The translations under genes and the position numbers were made by a program. A DNA stretch of 64,000 nt from Mesorhizobium sp. SOD10 (GTDB lineage: Bacteria; Pseudomonadota; Alphaproteobacteria; Rhizobiales; Rhizobiaceae). Location: assembly GCA_000824805.1 (NCBI GenBank), contig CCNA01000006.1, forward strand, positions 124,001 to 188,000, read 5' to 3'. A model generated the notes under the pieces. The model searched no databases. It saw only the letters and a program-made list of their open reading frames with translations, and was not told the origin of the DNA. Positions 36,452 to 45,598 of the stretch are shown here, piece after piece; the first letter of the stretch is position 1; each line of letters begins with the position of its first letter.

Positions 36452-37371
36452 GCGCGCCCCCCGCCTACGCTTTCATCGGCCTTGGCCATCTCGGCGGCAA
36501 CCTCGCCGCCAGCCTGTTGCGCAACGGCTTTGCCGTCACCGTCTTCGACCGCGACCCGGCGGCGGTCGAGCGCCTTGTCGCGCTCGGCGCCACGGCGGCA
36601 AATAATCCCGCCGAGGCTGCTTCCCGCGCCGGCAACGCGACCACCTGCCTGCCTTCGCCGAAGGTCAGCGAGGTGGTGCTCGCCGGCCCTGACGGATTGC
36701 GTGATGGCTTGCCCGCGGGCGGCGCCTGGATCGAGATGTCGACCAATGGCCGCGATGAGATATTGCGGCTTGCCGCGCTTGCTTCGGCAAAAGGCATCGA
36801 GACGCTTGAATGCCCAGTAACTGGCGGCGTGCACCTGGCCGCGGTGGGCAAGATCACAGCGCTCGTCGGCGGCGACGCTGCGCTTTACGAGCGGCATCGG
36901 CCGGTCATCGAGGCGATGTGCGCAAAATCCTTTCTGATGGGACCGGTCGGGTCGGCGGCGGTGATCAAGGTTATCACCAATATGCTGGCCTTCATCCATC
37001 TCGTCGCCGCCGGCGAGGCGCTGATGCTGGCCAAGCAGGGCGGGCTCGACCTTGCGCAAGCCTATCACGCCATCGTCGCCTCCTCCGGCAACAGCTTCGT
37101 CCACGAGACCGAAAGCCAACTCGTGCTCAACGGCTCCTACGACATCGGCTTCACCATGGACCTGGCGCTGAAGGATCTCGGCTTCGCGCTGGCGATGGGC
37201 AGCGATTTCGGCGTGCCGCTCGACCTGGCGACACGCGTCAGCGCGATCTTCGAGGAGGGCAAGCGCGCCTATGGCGGCGACGCCTGGTCGACCAAGATCG
37301 TCAAGCTGCTCGAGGATGCGGTCGGGACGGAGCTTCGCGCGTCGGGCTTCCCGGCCAGGCTGGAACTGTAA
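36448..37371 (+). CDS. 3-hydroxyisobutyrate-dehydrogenase-family oxidoreductase
   Basis: This 307-residue NAD(P)-dependent beta-hydroxyacid dehydrogenase has the nucleotide-binding FIGLGHLGGNLAASLLRNGF, the substrate-binding CPVTGGVHLAAVGKI and the catalytic Lys region GSAAVIKVITNML. It is last of the three-gene operon (GTGA overlap). The set of oxidase, dehydratase and hydroxyacid dehydrogenase suggests stepwise breakdown of a sugar acid or polyol. Confidence 0.9.
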   Translation: MSAPPAYAFIGLGHLGGNLAASLLRNGFAVTVFDRDPAAVERLVALGATAANNPAEAASRAGNATTCLPSPKVSEVVLAGPDGLRDGLPAGGAWIEMSTNGRDEILRLAALASAKGIETLECPVTGGVHLAAVGKITALVGGDAALYERHRPVIEAMCAKSFLMGPVGSAAVIKVITNMLAFIHLVAAGEALMLAKQGGLDLAQAYHAIVASSGNSFVHETESQLVLNGSYDIGFTMDLALKDLGFALAMGSDFGVPLDLATRVSAIFEEGKRAYGGDAWSTKIVKLLEDAVGTELRASGFPARLEL

Positions 37372-37442
37372 CCCTGCAAATATTTAGCCAGCTGTTTCAA
37401 GCGTCTGGCGTGCCGGCTGAATCAAACTCTCAGCCGGTTGAT

Positions 37443-38381
37443 TCAACCTCTCAAGGTCAGCGCGCCGGGCAGCATCTCGAACGTCGCCGGAATACGCCCC
37501 GGCGACTCGCCGTCTATATCGACCAGCGCTCCGTTCTTCTCCGCATCGCCCAGCGGCTCGACCAGCACCTTGCGGCCGCGCAGGATCGTGATGGCCGGAT
37601 GGTTGCGGTGACGCCCGCCATAAAGCAGCCGGATGTCTCGGATCAGCCCGAGCTTGTTCGCCGCCCGCACGATGACGATGTCGAACTGCCCGTCGGCGAG
37701 CTCGGCGTCGGGCGCGATCATCATGCCGCCGCCGAAGAACTTGCCGTTGGCGACCGCCACCAGCGCCATGCGCGCCTCGACCGGCTCGCCATCGTCTATG
37801 GTGATCCTGACATCCTGGAAGCGGTAGCGGAGGAACTCCACCACCGTGCGCCAGAAGAACAGCGCCTTGACCGAGACCCGACCGTTGCGCTTGTCGGCAT
37901 TGACGGCGCGATCCGTTTCGCCGGACAGGCCAAGGCTGGCGATGTTGATGAAGTGGCGGCTGGCTAGCTTGCCTTGGTCGTCGATGTAGCAGATCCGACC
38001 GGCGTCGATCTTGCGGCCCTTGGCATCCGCCATGTGCTTGACCGAGGCGTCTATGGAGCGCGGCATGCCGAGCCCGCGCGCGAAGTCGATGCCGGTGCCG
38101 CAGGGCAGAAGTCCAAGCGCGCTTTCATGGCCGGTCTCGGATTGCGCCTGCAGCAGCCCGTCGGCCACCTCGCTGGCGGTGCCGTCACCGCCGGCCGCGA
38201 TCACCAGCCCGCATCCGCCGGCTGCGAGATCGATCGCCAATCGTTCCGCGTCGCCGCCGGCTTGCGTCTCGCGCAGCTCGAAATCGCCGAAATTCGCCTT
38301 GAGCGACGCCGCCGCCTCTGGCCAATGCCGCTTGAGCCTGCCGCCGCCGGCTATCGGATTGAGAACCACCCCGACCTTCAA
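37443..38381 (-). CDS. Diacylglycerol/lipid kinase-family protein
   Basis: This 312-residue YegS/DagK-like protein has VVLNPIAGGG at the N-terminus, the nucleotide-binding VIAAGGDGTASEVADGL and LPCGTGIDFARGLG, and the C-terminal IDGESPGRIPATFE. It probably phosphorylates a lipid or sphingoid-like substrate at the membrane. The start is a TTG with a perfect GGGGGAGG; a longer in-frame ORF exists but lacks a site. Confidence 0.85.
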   Translation of the reverse strand: MKVGVVLNPIAGGGRLKRHWPEAAASLKANFGDFELRETQAGGDAERLAIDLAAGGCGLVIAAGGDGTASEVADGLLQAQSETGHESALGLLPCGTGIDFARGLGMPRSIDASVKHMADAKGRKIDAGRICYIDDQGKLASRHFINIASLGLSGETDRAVNADKRNGRVSVKALFFWRTVVEFLRYRFQDVRITIDDGEPVEARMALVAVANGKFFGGGMMIAPDAELADGQFDIVIVRAANKLGLIRDIRLLYGGRHRNHPAITILRGRKVLVEPLGDAEKNGALVDIDGESPGRIPATFEMLPGALTLRG

Positions 38382-38649
38382 GCCGACCTCCCCCGAGGCA
38401 CGTCGTGTAAATGCGCCGTGAAGTCCGCGCCGGCCCAAAGTCTTTTGCCGGCCCAAACTTTTGCCGACATTGAAACGCGGACCGGGTAGCGGAGCAAGGC
38501 TCTAACATCCAAGGTCGCTAAAAAAGCGGGGCAAGCTGTCTAAGGGGCTCGGCCGCCGAATTCCGAGGCTATTGCCTTTGGTCCCCGATAACCCCGCTAT
38601 CCACAGGCGCCCCGTTATTCCCTGAACCCCTTACCCGGCGTACATTCAA
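38382..38649. other. Intergenic DNA, no gene seen
   Basis: There is no ORF with supporting signals. It is the upstream region of the terminated unit that follows. Confidence 0.35.
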
Positions 38650-39040
38650 CCCATCTCAGGTGGCTACCGAACGCCCCAGCCGAAAGGCAAAAGCGCAAGG
38701 CGGATTTCCTGAGGCCCGTACGGCCCAGAACGAGAGCAGGTTTCGCCTGTTGGAGGGACGGATGCCGAGACCTACGGGTGCCGCGGAAAGCGTGCCAACG
38801 CCGACGGCGGACCGATGCTGCCATGAAGGCCGGAAAAGACCTTCGATGGCACGCTGGGCGAAGCCCGCAAGGGTGGAGGTCGGCGTGGTCTGGAACGGGC
38901 GCTGCCTTCGGGTGGTGACTGGCAGGACCGTCAAAATCAAGGCCGGCCTGGCGCGACGACTTTACGGAAGTTGCTGCCTTAACCGGTTCCTGATCTGACA
39001 GGGAGGCGCTGGGAGAAATCCCAGCGCCGACTGTCTTTTT
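38650..39040 (+). other. Unexplained transcription unit ending in a strong terminator
   Basis: About 350 nt of plus-strand sequence runs into a strong terminator at 39005-39036. It contains several local hairpins (GGCCCGTACGGCC, GCAGG-TTTC-GCCTGT, GGGCGAAGCCC). A 112-codon open frame (38660-38998, GTG start, Arg/Ala/Pro-rich, five Cys) ends 6 bp before the terminator stem, but it has no ribosome binding site and no recognised family. Either a structured RNA or an orphan small protein could be encoded. The hallmark segments of RNase P RNA, tmRNA and SRP RNA were not found. Confidence 0.4.
39005..39036 (+). terminator. Rho-independent terminator
   Basis: A perfect 10-bp stem, GGCGCTGGGA / TCCCAGCGCC, with a GAAA-type loop, is extended by outer GACA / TGTC pairing and followed by TTTTT. 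Confidence 0.8.
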
Positions 39041-39220
39041 GAGCAGTCCAGCGCACCTGCCCGGCGTCGGCTACTGAGGCTTTCCGGCCACAGTCGCCGG
39101 TGGAGCAACCTTCGGAAACGTCCCGTCATCCACATTTCACAATCGCGGCCAAATCCCGCCTTGTTCGGCGCGGATTGATGCAGGCGGGGTGAAGAGGGGC
39201 AATTTCGAAGGGACAAGACC

Positions 39221-39736
39221 GTGATCAAGACCGCCCTTGTCGCCATGACCATCGTCGGCTGCGACTGCGACGCCAAGCTGTGCGAATATATCGGTGAGAC
39301 GCCGGCCAAATGGGCGACGATCGCCGACTGCGAAGCGGCAATGAAGAGCCAGATGCTGCACCAGCGCAATTTCAACTATCCGCTGGTTTCGGGCATCTGC
39401 CGCGTCAAGGGCTCGGCCTCTACCTCCGAGCTTGCCGCGAAAGCCTCCAGGCCGGATCTGAAGCCCAGGAACCGCGTCATCGAAACCATCGCCCCGCTGC
39501 CGCCCGAACTCGACCATCGCCCGAGCGTTCCGGTCGGCGCAACGGTGACCGCCAGCGAAACGGAATCGGCGAAGCCGGTTGCCTTCGATGGGTCGGTCGA
39601 TGGCGGCCGCGCGGTGCTTTACCGCACCAAGGCCGGCTATGCCGTGGTCACGACCGACCTCAGCCGCGCTGCCACCGCGACCGTGGACGCGGCGAAGCGC
39701 TCGGCAAGCTGGCTGGCGGGACTGACCGGGCTGTAA
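39221..39736 (+). CDS. Hypothetical protein with Cys-rich N-terminus
   Basis: This 171-residue protein is of unrecognised family. The N-terminus is hydrophobic and then Cys-rich (IKTALVAMTIVGCDCDAKLC; ADCEAAM; SGICRVKG); the IVGC could be a lipobox, although the signal is short. A Pro-rich linker and a C-terminal part, GRAVLYRTKAGYAVVTTDLS, follow. It has a GTG start preceded by AAGGGACAAG. Confidence 0.65.
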   Translation: MIKTALVAMTIVGCDCDAKLCEYIGETPAKWATIADCEAAMKSQMLHQRNFNYPLVSGICRVKGSASTSELAAKASRPDLKPRNRVIETIAPLPPELDHRPSVPVGATVTASETESAKPVAFDGSVDGGRAVLYRTKAGYAVVTTDLSRAATATVDAAKRSASWLAGLTGL

Positions 39737-39754
39737 GTCCGTCCAAGGGATGTC

Positions 39755-39795
39755 GCGATTCAGGTGAGGCCGGTCTCGCCTGAATATCGTCGCAA
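39755..39795. repeat. Short palindromic relative of the 212-bp element
   Basis: GCGATTCAGGTGAGGCC facing the near-complement CTCGCCTGAATATCGTCGC matches the two ends of the element at 13991-14202 with the interior deleted. It lies directly after the preceding gene. Confidence 0.65.
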
Positions 39796-39852
39796 TGGCA
39801 GGCGTGCGCCGACGACTCTGGTGGCTTGCGACGAGCCAGGCCTCGATTGATA

Positions 39853-40386
39853 ATGCCGACATATTACAGGAAGATAGTGGCGTGCACCGGGGTTGGGGGT
39901 GTCGTGACAATTGCCGTTCGTATCGCGCTATGCCTGTTGCTGGCGCTCGCTCCCTTGCATGCCAGAGCAGAAGCCGAAGACAAGGCCATGATGATCGCCT
40001 CCGACGACGCCGAGATGGCGGCGGCGATCGAGAAGGCGCGATCCAGCCTGGATGAATTCCTGGCCTTGTCCGACACGCCGCCGCCGGGAACCGACAAGTT
40101 CAAACTGAAGGTTATGATCACCGATGGGAATGCGACCGAGCATTTCTGGGTCATCCCCTTCAAGCGGACCGAGACCGGCTTCGTCGGCATATTGGCGAAC
40201 GAGCCGGAAATCGTCCGCAACGTCGTCCTCGGCCAGAACATCGAATTCACCAGGGACGATATTTCCGACTGGGGCTACACCAAAAACGGCCATCAGGTCG
40301 GCAGCTTCACCGTCTGCGTGATGCTCAAGAAGATGTCGAAGGAAGAGGCCGAGTACATGCGTACCCAATACGGCTTCGATTGCTGA
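39853..40386 (+). CDS. DUF2314-domain secreted protein
   Basis: This protein of about 177 residues has a signal peptide (VTIAVRIALCLLLALAPLHARA) followed by a DUF2314 domain (DDAEMAAAIEKARSSLDEFL; ATEHFWVIPFKRTETGFVGI; NVVLGQNIEFTRDDISDWGY). The function is unknown. The start could also be the GTG at 39904, which would give a more typical signal peptide length. Confidence 0.75.
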   Translation: MPTYYRKIVACTGVGGVVTIAVRIALCLLLALAPLHARAEAEDKAMMIASDDAEMAAAIEKARSSLDEFLALSDTPPPGTDKFKLKVMITDGNATEHFWVIPFKRTETGFVGILANEPEIVRNVVLGQNIEFTRDDISDWGYTKNGHQVGSFTVCVMLKKMSKEEAEYMRTQYGFDC

Positions 40387-40389
40387 GGT

Positions 40390-41361
40390 CTATACGCCCA
40401 CTCCATCCCTCGCGCCGATCTTGCGCACCAGCGCAGCGGTGGCCAGCATGGCGCCGAGATCGGTGATCATCGGCGCGACATGCCTGTTGTAGTCGATCGG
40501 CTCGGATATATCCGGAAGCTCGAAGAAGTTCTTCGAGCGCGGCATCAACAGAAAGCCGTCGCTGCCGCTGAGCGCCACCCGCGCCTGGTCGTAGGGCCAT
40601 GTCTCGCGCAGCCAGGTCAGCGCTTGCGCCATCCGGCCGGTCACCAGCGGCCGCGCCGCCTCGATATTGTCGGTGCGGAATTCATAGGTATTATCGAGGT
40701 CTTCGACGCCGCATGACAGCTCCTGCATCTTGCCGGCGAACATGCCGCGGAAGAAATGCACCACCTTGCCGGCCTTGCGCGCCGCGACCAACGTTCCCGG
40801 GAACGGCTCGATGGTCTCGAAGGCGATGATGATGCCCTTGAAGGCGGTCGACTCGCTTTTGCCGGAGCCTTCCCAGAGCCTTGCCTCGTAGAGCTCGAAG
40901 GGGAAATCCTCGTAGCGCCCGGAAATGATGTCGTCGAAGCTTTGGCGGCTGAAAGCGCCGACCGTTTCGCGCGGCATCCTGTCGAAGGAGTTCGGCCGCG
41001 TGCCATGCTGGTAGCGCACGTCCCGCACGAAGCCGAAGATCATCGGCAGCAGCGTGTCGCGGAACGATCGCTGCAGCCGGGTCGCCGGCCTCAGCGCTTG
41101 GAAATAGACAAGCACCGCGACCGCGAGGCCGCCGATATAGAGAAAGACATGCGGCGTCGAGAGCCACTGTTCGTGAGGATCGGCGGCGGCGTTGAACAGC
41201 CAGGCTATCAGCGCGACGAAGACGACAACCAGGCCGACGAACACCGGCACCCGCCAGCGGACCTGTCTCCGGGCTGACGCCCGTTTCGCCTCATAGTCCT
41301 CGATGCCGCGCCTGATGCCCGCGATCACCGCCTCGCTCGGCATGAAATCCGCTGCTTCCAT
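40390..41361 (-). CDS. DUF3137-domain membrane protein
   Basis: This 323-residue protein has two transmembrane helices near residues 38-56 (VPVFVGLVVVFVALIAWLF) and 73-90 (VFLYIGGLAVAVLVYF), followed by a cytosolic DUF3137 domain (LPMIFGFVRDVRYQHG; YEDFPFELYEARLW; GKVVHFFRGMF). The function is unknown. It is convergent with the DUF2314 gene, with stop codons almost touching. Confidence 0.82.
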   Translation of the reverse strand: MEAADFMPSEAVIAGIRRGIEDYEAKRASARRQVRWRVPVFVGLVVVFVALIAWLFNAAADPHEQWLSTPHVFLYIGGLAVAVLVYFQALRPATRLQRSFRDTLLPMIFGFVRDVRYQHGTRPNSFDRMPRETVGAFSRQSFDDIISGRYEDFPFELYEARLWEGSGKSESTAFKGIIIAFETIEPFPGTLVAARKAGKVVHFFRGMFAGKMQELSCGVEDLDNTYEFRTDNIEAARPLVTGRMAQALTWLRETWPYDQARVALSGSDGFLLMPRSKNFFELPDISEPIDYNRHVAPMITDLGAMLATAALVRKIGARDGVGV

Positions 41362-41530
41362 GGCCACCCCCGGCCGCCGCTGAGATGCGGCCATGATAGC
41401 GGCTTTTACGTGAAAGTCGCCTGCGCTCGCTCCGGTAGGCGGCTTGGTCTCCGATACAGGGATTTTGGCCGGTCGGCTCTGTTTGGGTTGGCAGGTGGCA
41501 TGCCTTGGAGATTGGCCGAAACGCCCATCC

Positions 41531-41712
41531 AGTCGTCATCCACGGGCGGAGCAAGGAGCGAAGCGACGCGCGCAGACCGGATCCATTCCGTGACTTCCGA
41601 GCGCTGCTGCGGTGCAGAATTCTGCTCCGCTGCATTCTTTGATCAGAGTCACGGAATGGATTCCAGGGTCTCCGCGACGCCTTCGCGGCTGCTCCGCCCT
41701 GGAATGACGAGA
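41531..41712. repeat. Long imperfect palindromic repeat, copy A
   Basis: The ends (CGTCATCCA-CGGGCGGAGCA and, inverted, CGTCATTCCAGGGCGGAGCA) and inner arms with ATCCATTCCGTGACT / AGTCACGGAATGGAT pair over most of the length. The centre has GCGGTGCAGAATTCTGC and no ORF. A degenerate second copy is at 53402-53566. It is part of the 460-bp gene-free space before the convergent capA-type gene. Confidence 0.75.
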
Positions 41713-41822
41713 TTCGGGCGGCTTCAGCCAATCCCCGGCATTTGCGCTGATTCATCGAAAGGAACGGTGAAAATCGTGCCCGTCGACAAACGGCAACCTT
41801 TCAAAATCCCTTTACAGAACCA

Positions 41823-42878
41823 CTACTTCCCCGAAGCGGGAAAGATCGCTCCCAGCCGGGCCGCGACCCGCCGATTGAGGTGGTCATCCAAAGCCTCGAT
41901 CGGCACCAGCCGCTCATGGTTGCCTGCCCGCAGCCGCATGAAGAAATGCAACTTGTAGGCGGCGACCTCACCGTGCGTGGCGGCATCGGCGCTGACATCG
42001 ACAATAAGGATGGAGCCGATGCGCCCGGGCCATGGCTGTGTGGCCAGGGCGGTTCCGAGGAAGTCGCCAAGGCCATAGGCAATCACGCTGCCGCCGATGC
42101 GCTCGATAGGTTGCACGACATGCGCGTGATGCCCGGCGATCAGCCGGACGCCGTGATTCCCCAGCCGCCTCGCCAGCGCCCGGGTCTGCGGCCTCGGAAA
42201 GTGCCGGAACTCCCAGTCCCAATGCGGCACGGCGCAAGTGAGATCGATGCCGGGAACAGCCTCGCGCGGCCATTCGGCGGCAAGCATCGAGATGCGTTCC
42301 TCGAAGGGCGTGGCGTCCGTGTTGCGCCAGAGCGTGAAGGCCGCGAAGCCGATCGTCAGCGATCCGGCTGCATGATTCTGGACAGGCCCGCCGGCAACCG
42401 TGCCGATGGTTCCGATCTCGAGCCGTTTCAAGGCCGCCAGCGTTTCCTCGAAGCCGGCAATCCCCTGGTCGAGCACATGGTTGTTGGCCAGGGATAGAAC
42501 GAGCCTGTCGCGCGCGATACCGGCGGCTGCGAGCGCATCGGCCAGGAAACGCTCACTCATAGCGTGATGCGTGCCGAGCCATGTGCCCATGATCGCGCGT
42601 GGCCGCTCGACGATCGGGCTTTCGCAATTGCCGACCACGAGGTCGGCGGACGAAAGCAGCATCGTGATTGCCGGATCGCATTCCGGCGCATCGCGATTGG
42701 CGACCGCAGAGATGTCGCCGACGAAGGCCAACCGCACCGTCTGGAGCGGCGGCGGGTCGATGAGCACCGCCGCAGACGCCGCGAAACCGTTCCTGTCGCC
42801 GGCAAGCGACGGTCTCAGCAGGCGCGGCAGCCATGACAGTTTATAGGCAAGCGGATAGTTCGACACGGGCCCGTCCAT
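41823..42878 (-). CDS. CapA-family metallophosphoesterase-like protein
   Basis: This 351-residue protein of the CapA/PgsA family has RLAFVGDISAVANRDAPECD, GNCESPIVE, LANNHVLDQGIAGFEETL, VPHWDWEF and IAGHHAHVVQPIERIGGSVI, the metallophosphatase-like ligand set. Characterised members take part in poly-gamma-glutamate or polysaccharide synthesis; no other such genes are nearby. A short N-terminal region lacks an obvious membrane anchor. It is divergent from the EF-hand protein. Confidence 0.85.
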   Translation of the reverse strand: MDGPVSNYPLAYKLSWLPRLLRPSLAGDRNGFAASAAVLIDPPPLQTVRLAFVGDISAVANRDAPECDPAITMLLSSADLVVGNCESPIVERPRAIMGTWLGTHHAMSERFLADALAAAGIARDRLVLSLANNHVLDQGIAGFEETLAALKRLEIGTIGTVAGGPVQNHAAGSLTIGFAAFTLWRNTDATPFEERISMLAAEWPREAVPGIDLTCAVPHWDWEFRHFPRPQTRALARRLGNHGVRLIAGHHAHVVQPIERIGGSVIAYGLGDFLGTALATQPWPGRIGSILIVDVSADAATHGEVAAYKLHFFMRLRAGNHERLVPIEALDDHLNRRVAARLGAIFPASGK

Positions 42879-43004
42879 TTTCGCCCTGTGTAGACTGTCT
42901 GACCGGCCGGTTGAAGCGGGTCGCCGGCGATCTTGCCGGCAGGCATCTCGGCCTGATCGAAATACGTGTATGCTCGCCTTGTCATGAAGTGGAGGGCGAT
43001 GACG

Positions 43005-44255
43005 ATGCTTAGAGCGATCCTTGCAGCAGTCTTGTTTGCAGTCCTGTCGGCGTCCTTCGCCTGGGCGGAGATGCCGGACGCAGCCAAGTCCATGTTCGAG
43101 GCGAAGAGCGTGGCCGACCGGAACACGGCGCTGTCGACTTTGGAGGCGGCAGCGGCCAGGGACCCGGCCTCGGCCTATGCGGCCGGCGCCGGCGAATTCT
43201 TCACCGCGCTCGAGCTCCTCGCCGGCGGCCTGCATCGCCACGGTTTCGAGAGCCCGAAATCCTTTATGCTGCCGCTGATGCAGTTGCCCGTGCCCGACAA
43301 TCCCAACCCGCAGCCGCTGACCTACGAAGAATTCCGCGCCATCCTGGTCGCCTTCCGTGACCGGCTCGAAAAATCCGCCGCCACGCTCGGCTCGGTCCCG
43401 GCCAATGCCGACATCGGCATGGTGGTCGATCTCACCCGTCTCGGCATCGACCTCAACGAAGACGGCGCCATTGCGCCGGACGAAAGCTTCGCCGCCATCA
43501 TGGCGTCGCTCTCGCGCGGCGGCATCGACACGAGCAATGCCGCGCCTTCGCTTACCTTTCGCTTCGACCGCGCCGACGGTTTCTGGCTGCAAGGCTACGC
43601 CGAGTTCCTGATGGCGCAGGCCGATTTCTGGCTGGCGCATGATTTCCGCAACGCCTTCGATGGCTCCTTCCACATGCTGTTCCCGCGCGCCAAACTGCCG
43701 CTGCAGGACGCGCTGGTGCCGCTGGACGGCGGCATGAGCGGCAACATATTCGCCTCGGAATGGCGCTTCGCCGACTTCGTCTCGCTGGTGCATCTCGTCA
43801 ACTGGCCGGTGATCGAGCCGGAACGCCGCCAAGCCGCGCGACGCCACCTGCTGGAGATGATCCGGCTGTCGCGCGAAGACTGGAAGTCGATCCTGGCCGA
43901 GACCGACAATGATCGGGAATGGCTGCCGGGACCGCAGCAGAAGGGCGTCAACCTGCTGACCGGCCTCGAGGTCGGCGAGGAACAGGTGCAGGCCTGGCTC
44001 GCCACGCTGACGGTGGCCGAGGATCTTCTCGAAGGCCGCGTGCTGCTGCCGCATTTCCGCATCACCGGCAAGGGCATCAACATGAAGCGCTTCTTCGACG
44101 AACCGACACCTTTTGACCTCGTCCTGTCGATCACCGGCCCCGGCATCGCGCCCTATCTCGAAAGCGGCAAGATCCTCACCAGCGACGATTTCGACCAGAT
44201 CCAGCGCGAGTTCGGCGGCGCCGGCTTCTTGACGTTTGCGCTGTGGTTCAATTGA
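43005..44255 (+). CDS. Secreted protein with a single EF-hand loop
   Basis: This 416-residue protein has a signal peptide (LRAILAAVLFAVLSASFAWA). I recognise no overall family. Around residues 148-159 it has DLNEDGAIAPDE, a canonical 12-residue EF-hand loop, in an otherwise helical protein. Other notable segments are GFWLQGYAEFLMAQADFWLA and HFRITGKGINMKRFF. The ATG at 43005 is best spaced from GGAGGG; an ATG at 42999 is too close. It is probably a periplasmic, calcium-responsive protein (inference). Confidence 0.72.
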   Translation: MLRAILAAVLFAVLSASFAWAEMPDAAKSMFEAKSVADRNTALSTLEAAAARDPASAYAAGAGEFFTALELLAGGLHRHGFESPKSFMLPLMQLPVPDNPNPQPLTYEEFRAILVAFRDRLEKSAATLGSVPANADIGMVVDLTRLGIDLNEDGAIAPDESFAAIMASLSRGGIDTSNAAPSLTFRFDRADGFWLQGYAEFLMAQADFWLAHDFRNAFDGSFHMLFPRAKLPLQDALVPLDGGMSGNIFASEWRFADFVSLVHLVNWPVIEPERRQAARRHLLEMIRLSREDWKSILAETDNDREWLPGPQQKGVNLLTGLEVGEEQVQAWLATLTVAEDLLEGRVLLPHFRITGKGINMKRFFDEPTPFDLVLSITGPGIAPYLESGKILTSDDFDQIQREFGGAGFLTFALWFN

Positions 44256-44270
44256 GGACCTATCCCACAG

Positions 44271-45494
44271 CTAAAGAATAGCTCCCTGATAAAGCACCGC
44301 TTCCGCCTCCTCCGGCGCGAAGCGCCGCGCCAAAGTGCGAAAGGCGCTGTGGACGCCATCGCGGTCGAGGTTGCAGCTTCTGAGATGGCGGATGGCCAGC
44401 GTCGGATCGAATTCGGTGCGTCCGTGCAGGACCCGCTGATTGTCGAAGACCAGCACCTCACGGGGCTGCAACTGGTGCTGGAACTGGTTCGCCGGATCGC
44501 AGATCAGCCGCGTCAGTTCGGCAAGCGCCGCGATCAGGCCATCGACCTTATCGATGGGTCCGGCCTGCGGGGCCAGGCAGCGGTCATTGTAGCGTATGCC
44601 GGTGACGGCGCCGCTTGCGTCGAGGCTGATGACATGCGCCTCGGCGCTGAAGAACACTTCACCGGTATGCTCGCGATGGAAGGTGACGCCATGACGGGTC
44701 AGCAGGTCGAAGAGCTCCGGTCTGTTCCTGCGCATCCGCTCGGCGACTTGGAAACCATCGACCATCAGCGACGTGCCGCCGCTGCCAGCGCCGGTCCTGA
44801 TGGCGTGGAAGAAGATGAAGCCCGGCGGGGAATAGCGGAACGGCTCGTCGGTATGCGGGATCTGCGCGCGCGCCGTCTCTCCGGCGACCCGCGCATCGGG
44901 CCGGGAGATGAGATCGAACACCTTGCCGTAGCTGGTCTCGCGCACGGGGCCGTAGCGGCCGGCGACACGCAGCGTCGCCTCCGGCTCAGCCGGAACGCCC
45001 GTCAGCATGGCGATGCCGTGATCGCGCAAAGCGCGCAGGGATTGGAAAAGCACCTCGTCGTCCTCAACCACCGCGTCGAAGGCGAAACGGCGGAGCCGAG
45101 CCGCGAGGTCGCTGCTCCATAGGTCTGGCCGAAAGCGTGGTGCGCCAAGGCCTGCGGCCTGCCCGGCATGAGCGGCCAGAAACTCCGCCGCGAAGCGCGA
45201 GACATGACTGTCCTGCCAAACCACGTCCATCGTCCCGGCGGACGAGATTTCGATCGACGTTGCCCGGATATCGGCGGGAACGTCCGCCGGCGTCAGCCAG
45301 CGCTTGCCCGAGGCGGTATCGCCGCATATCCCGCATTCGCAGGCAAGCCGCAGCCACCGCATCGACAGCCGGCCGGCGCTGCCGTCATCGAATTCCACCG
45401 CGATGCGTGTTCCTTCGTTGCGCATCGCTCGCAAGGAGCGCGGTGCCCCAATAGCCCGACCGGCGGGGACAGACTGCGTTTGTATATCGAGCAT
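44271..45494 (-). CDS. Gamma-butyrobetaine hydroxylase-like dioxygenase
   Basis: This 407-residue Fe(II)/2-oxoglutarate oxygenase has an N-terminal DUF971-type domain with Cys ligands for zinc (LACECGICGD) and a C-terminal TauD fold carrying the iron ligands in HTDEPFRYSP (HxD) and VLHGRTEFD (distal His). Relatives hydroxylate gamma-butyrobetaine or trimethyllysine in carnitine metabolism. The ATG at 45494 follows AGGAAAG. It is divergent from a LysR regulator that probably controls it. Confidence 0.87.
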   Translation of the reverse strand: MLDIQTQSVPAGRAIGAPRSLRAMRNEGTRIAVEFDDGSAGRLSMRWLRLACECGICGDTASGKRWLTPADVPADIRATSIEISSAGTMDVVWQDSHVSRFAAEFLAAHAGQAAGLGAPRFRPDLWSSDLAARLRRFAFDAVVEDDEVLFQSLRALRDHGIAMLTGVPAEPEATLRVAGRYGPVRETSYGKVFDLISRPDARVAGETARAQIPHTDEPFRYSPPGFIFFHAIRTGAGSGGTSLMVDGFQVAERMRRNRPELFDLLTRHGVTFHREHTGEVFFSAEAHVISLDASGAVTGIRYNDRCLAPQAGPIDKVDGLIAALAELTRLICDPANQFQHQLQPREVLVFDNQRVLHGRTEFDPTLAIRHLRSCNLDRDGVHSAFRTLARRFAPEEAEAVLYQGAIL

Positions 45495-45598
45495 CGTAAT
45501 GGCTTTCCTGGATTGAGTTGCCTTCAACAACGCTAAGCCGTGGCCGACTTTTTCTGCAAACGAGTTTGCTTTCCCAAGTTTTGAGGTAAGCTCAATCC

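Noticed and set aside
38650..39040. RNase P, tmRNA or SRP RNA gene
   Set aside because: The size fits RNase P RNA, but the GAAAGUCC-type, ACAGAA-type and tag-peptide hallmarks were not found.
41823..44054. 743-codon minus-strand ORF including capA
   Set aside because: The part beyond 42878 is antisense to the EF-hand protein gene; the CapA family start fits 42878.
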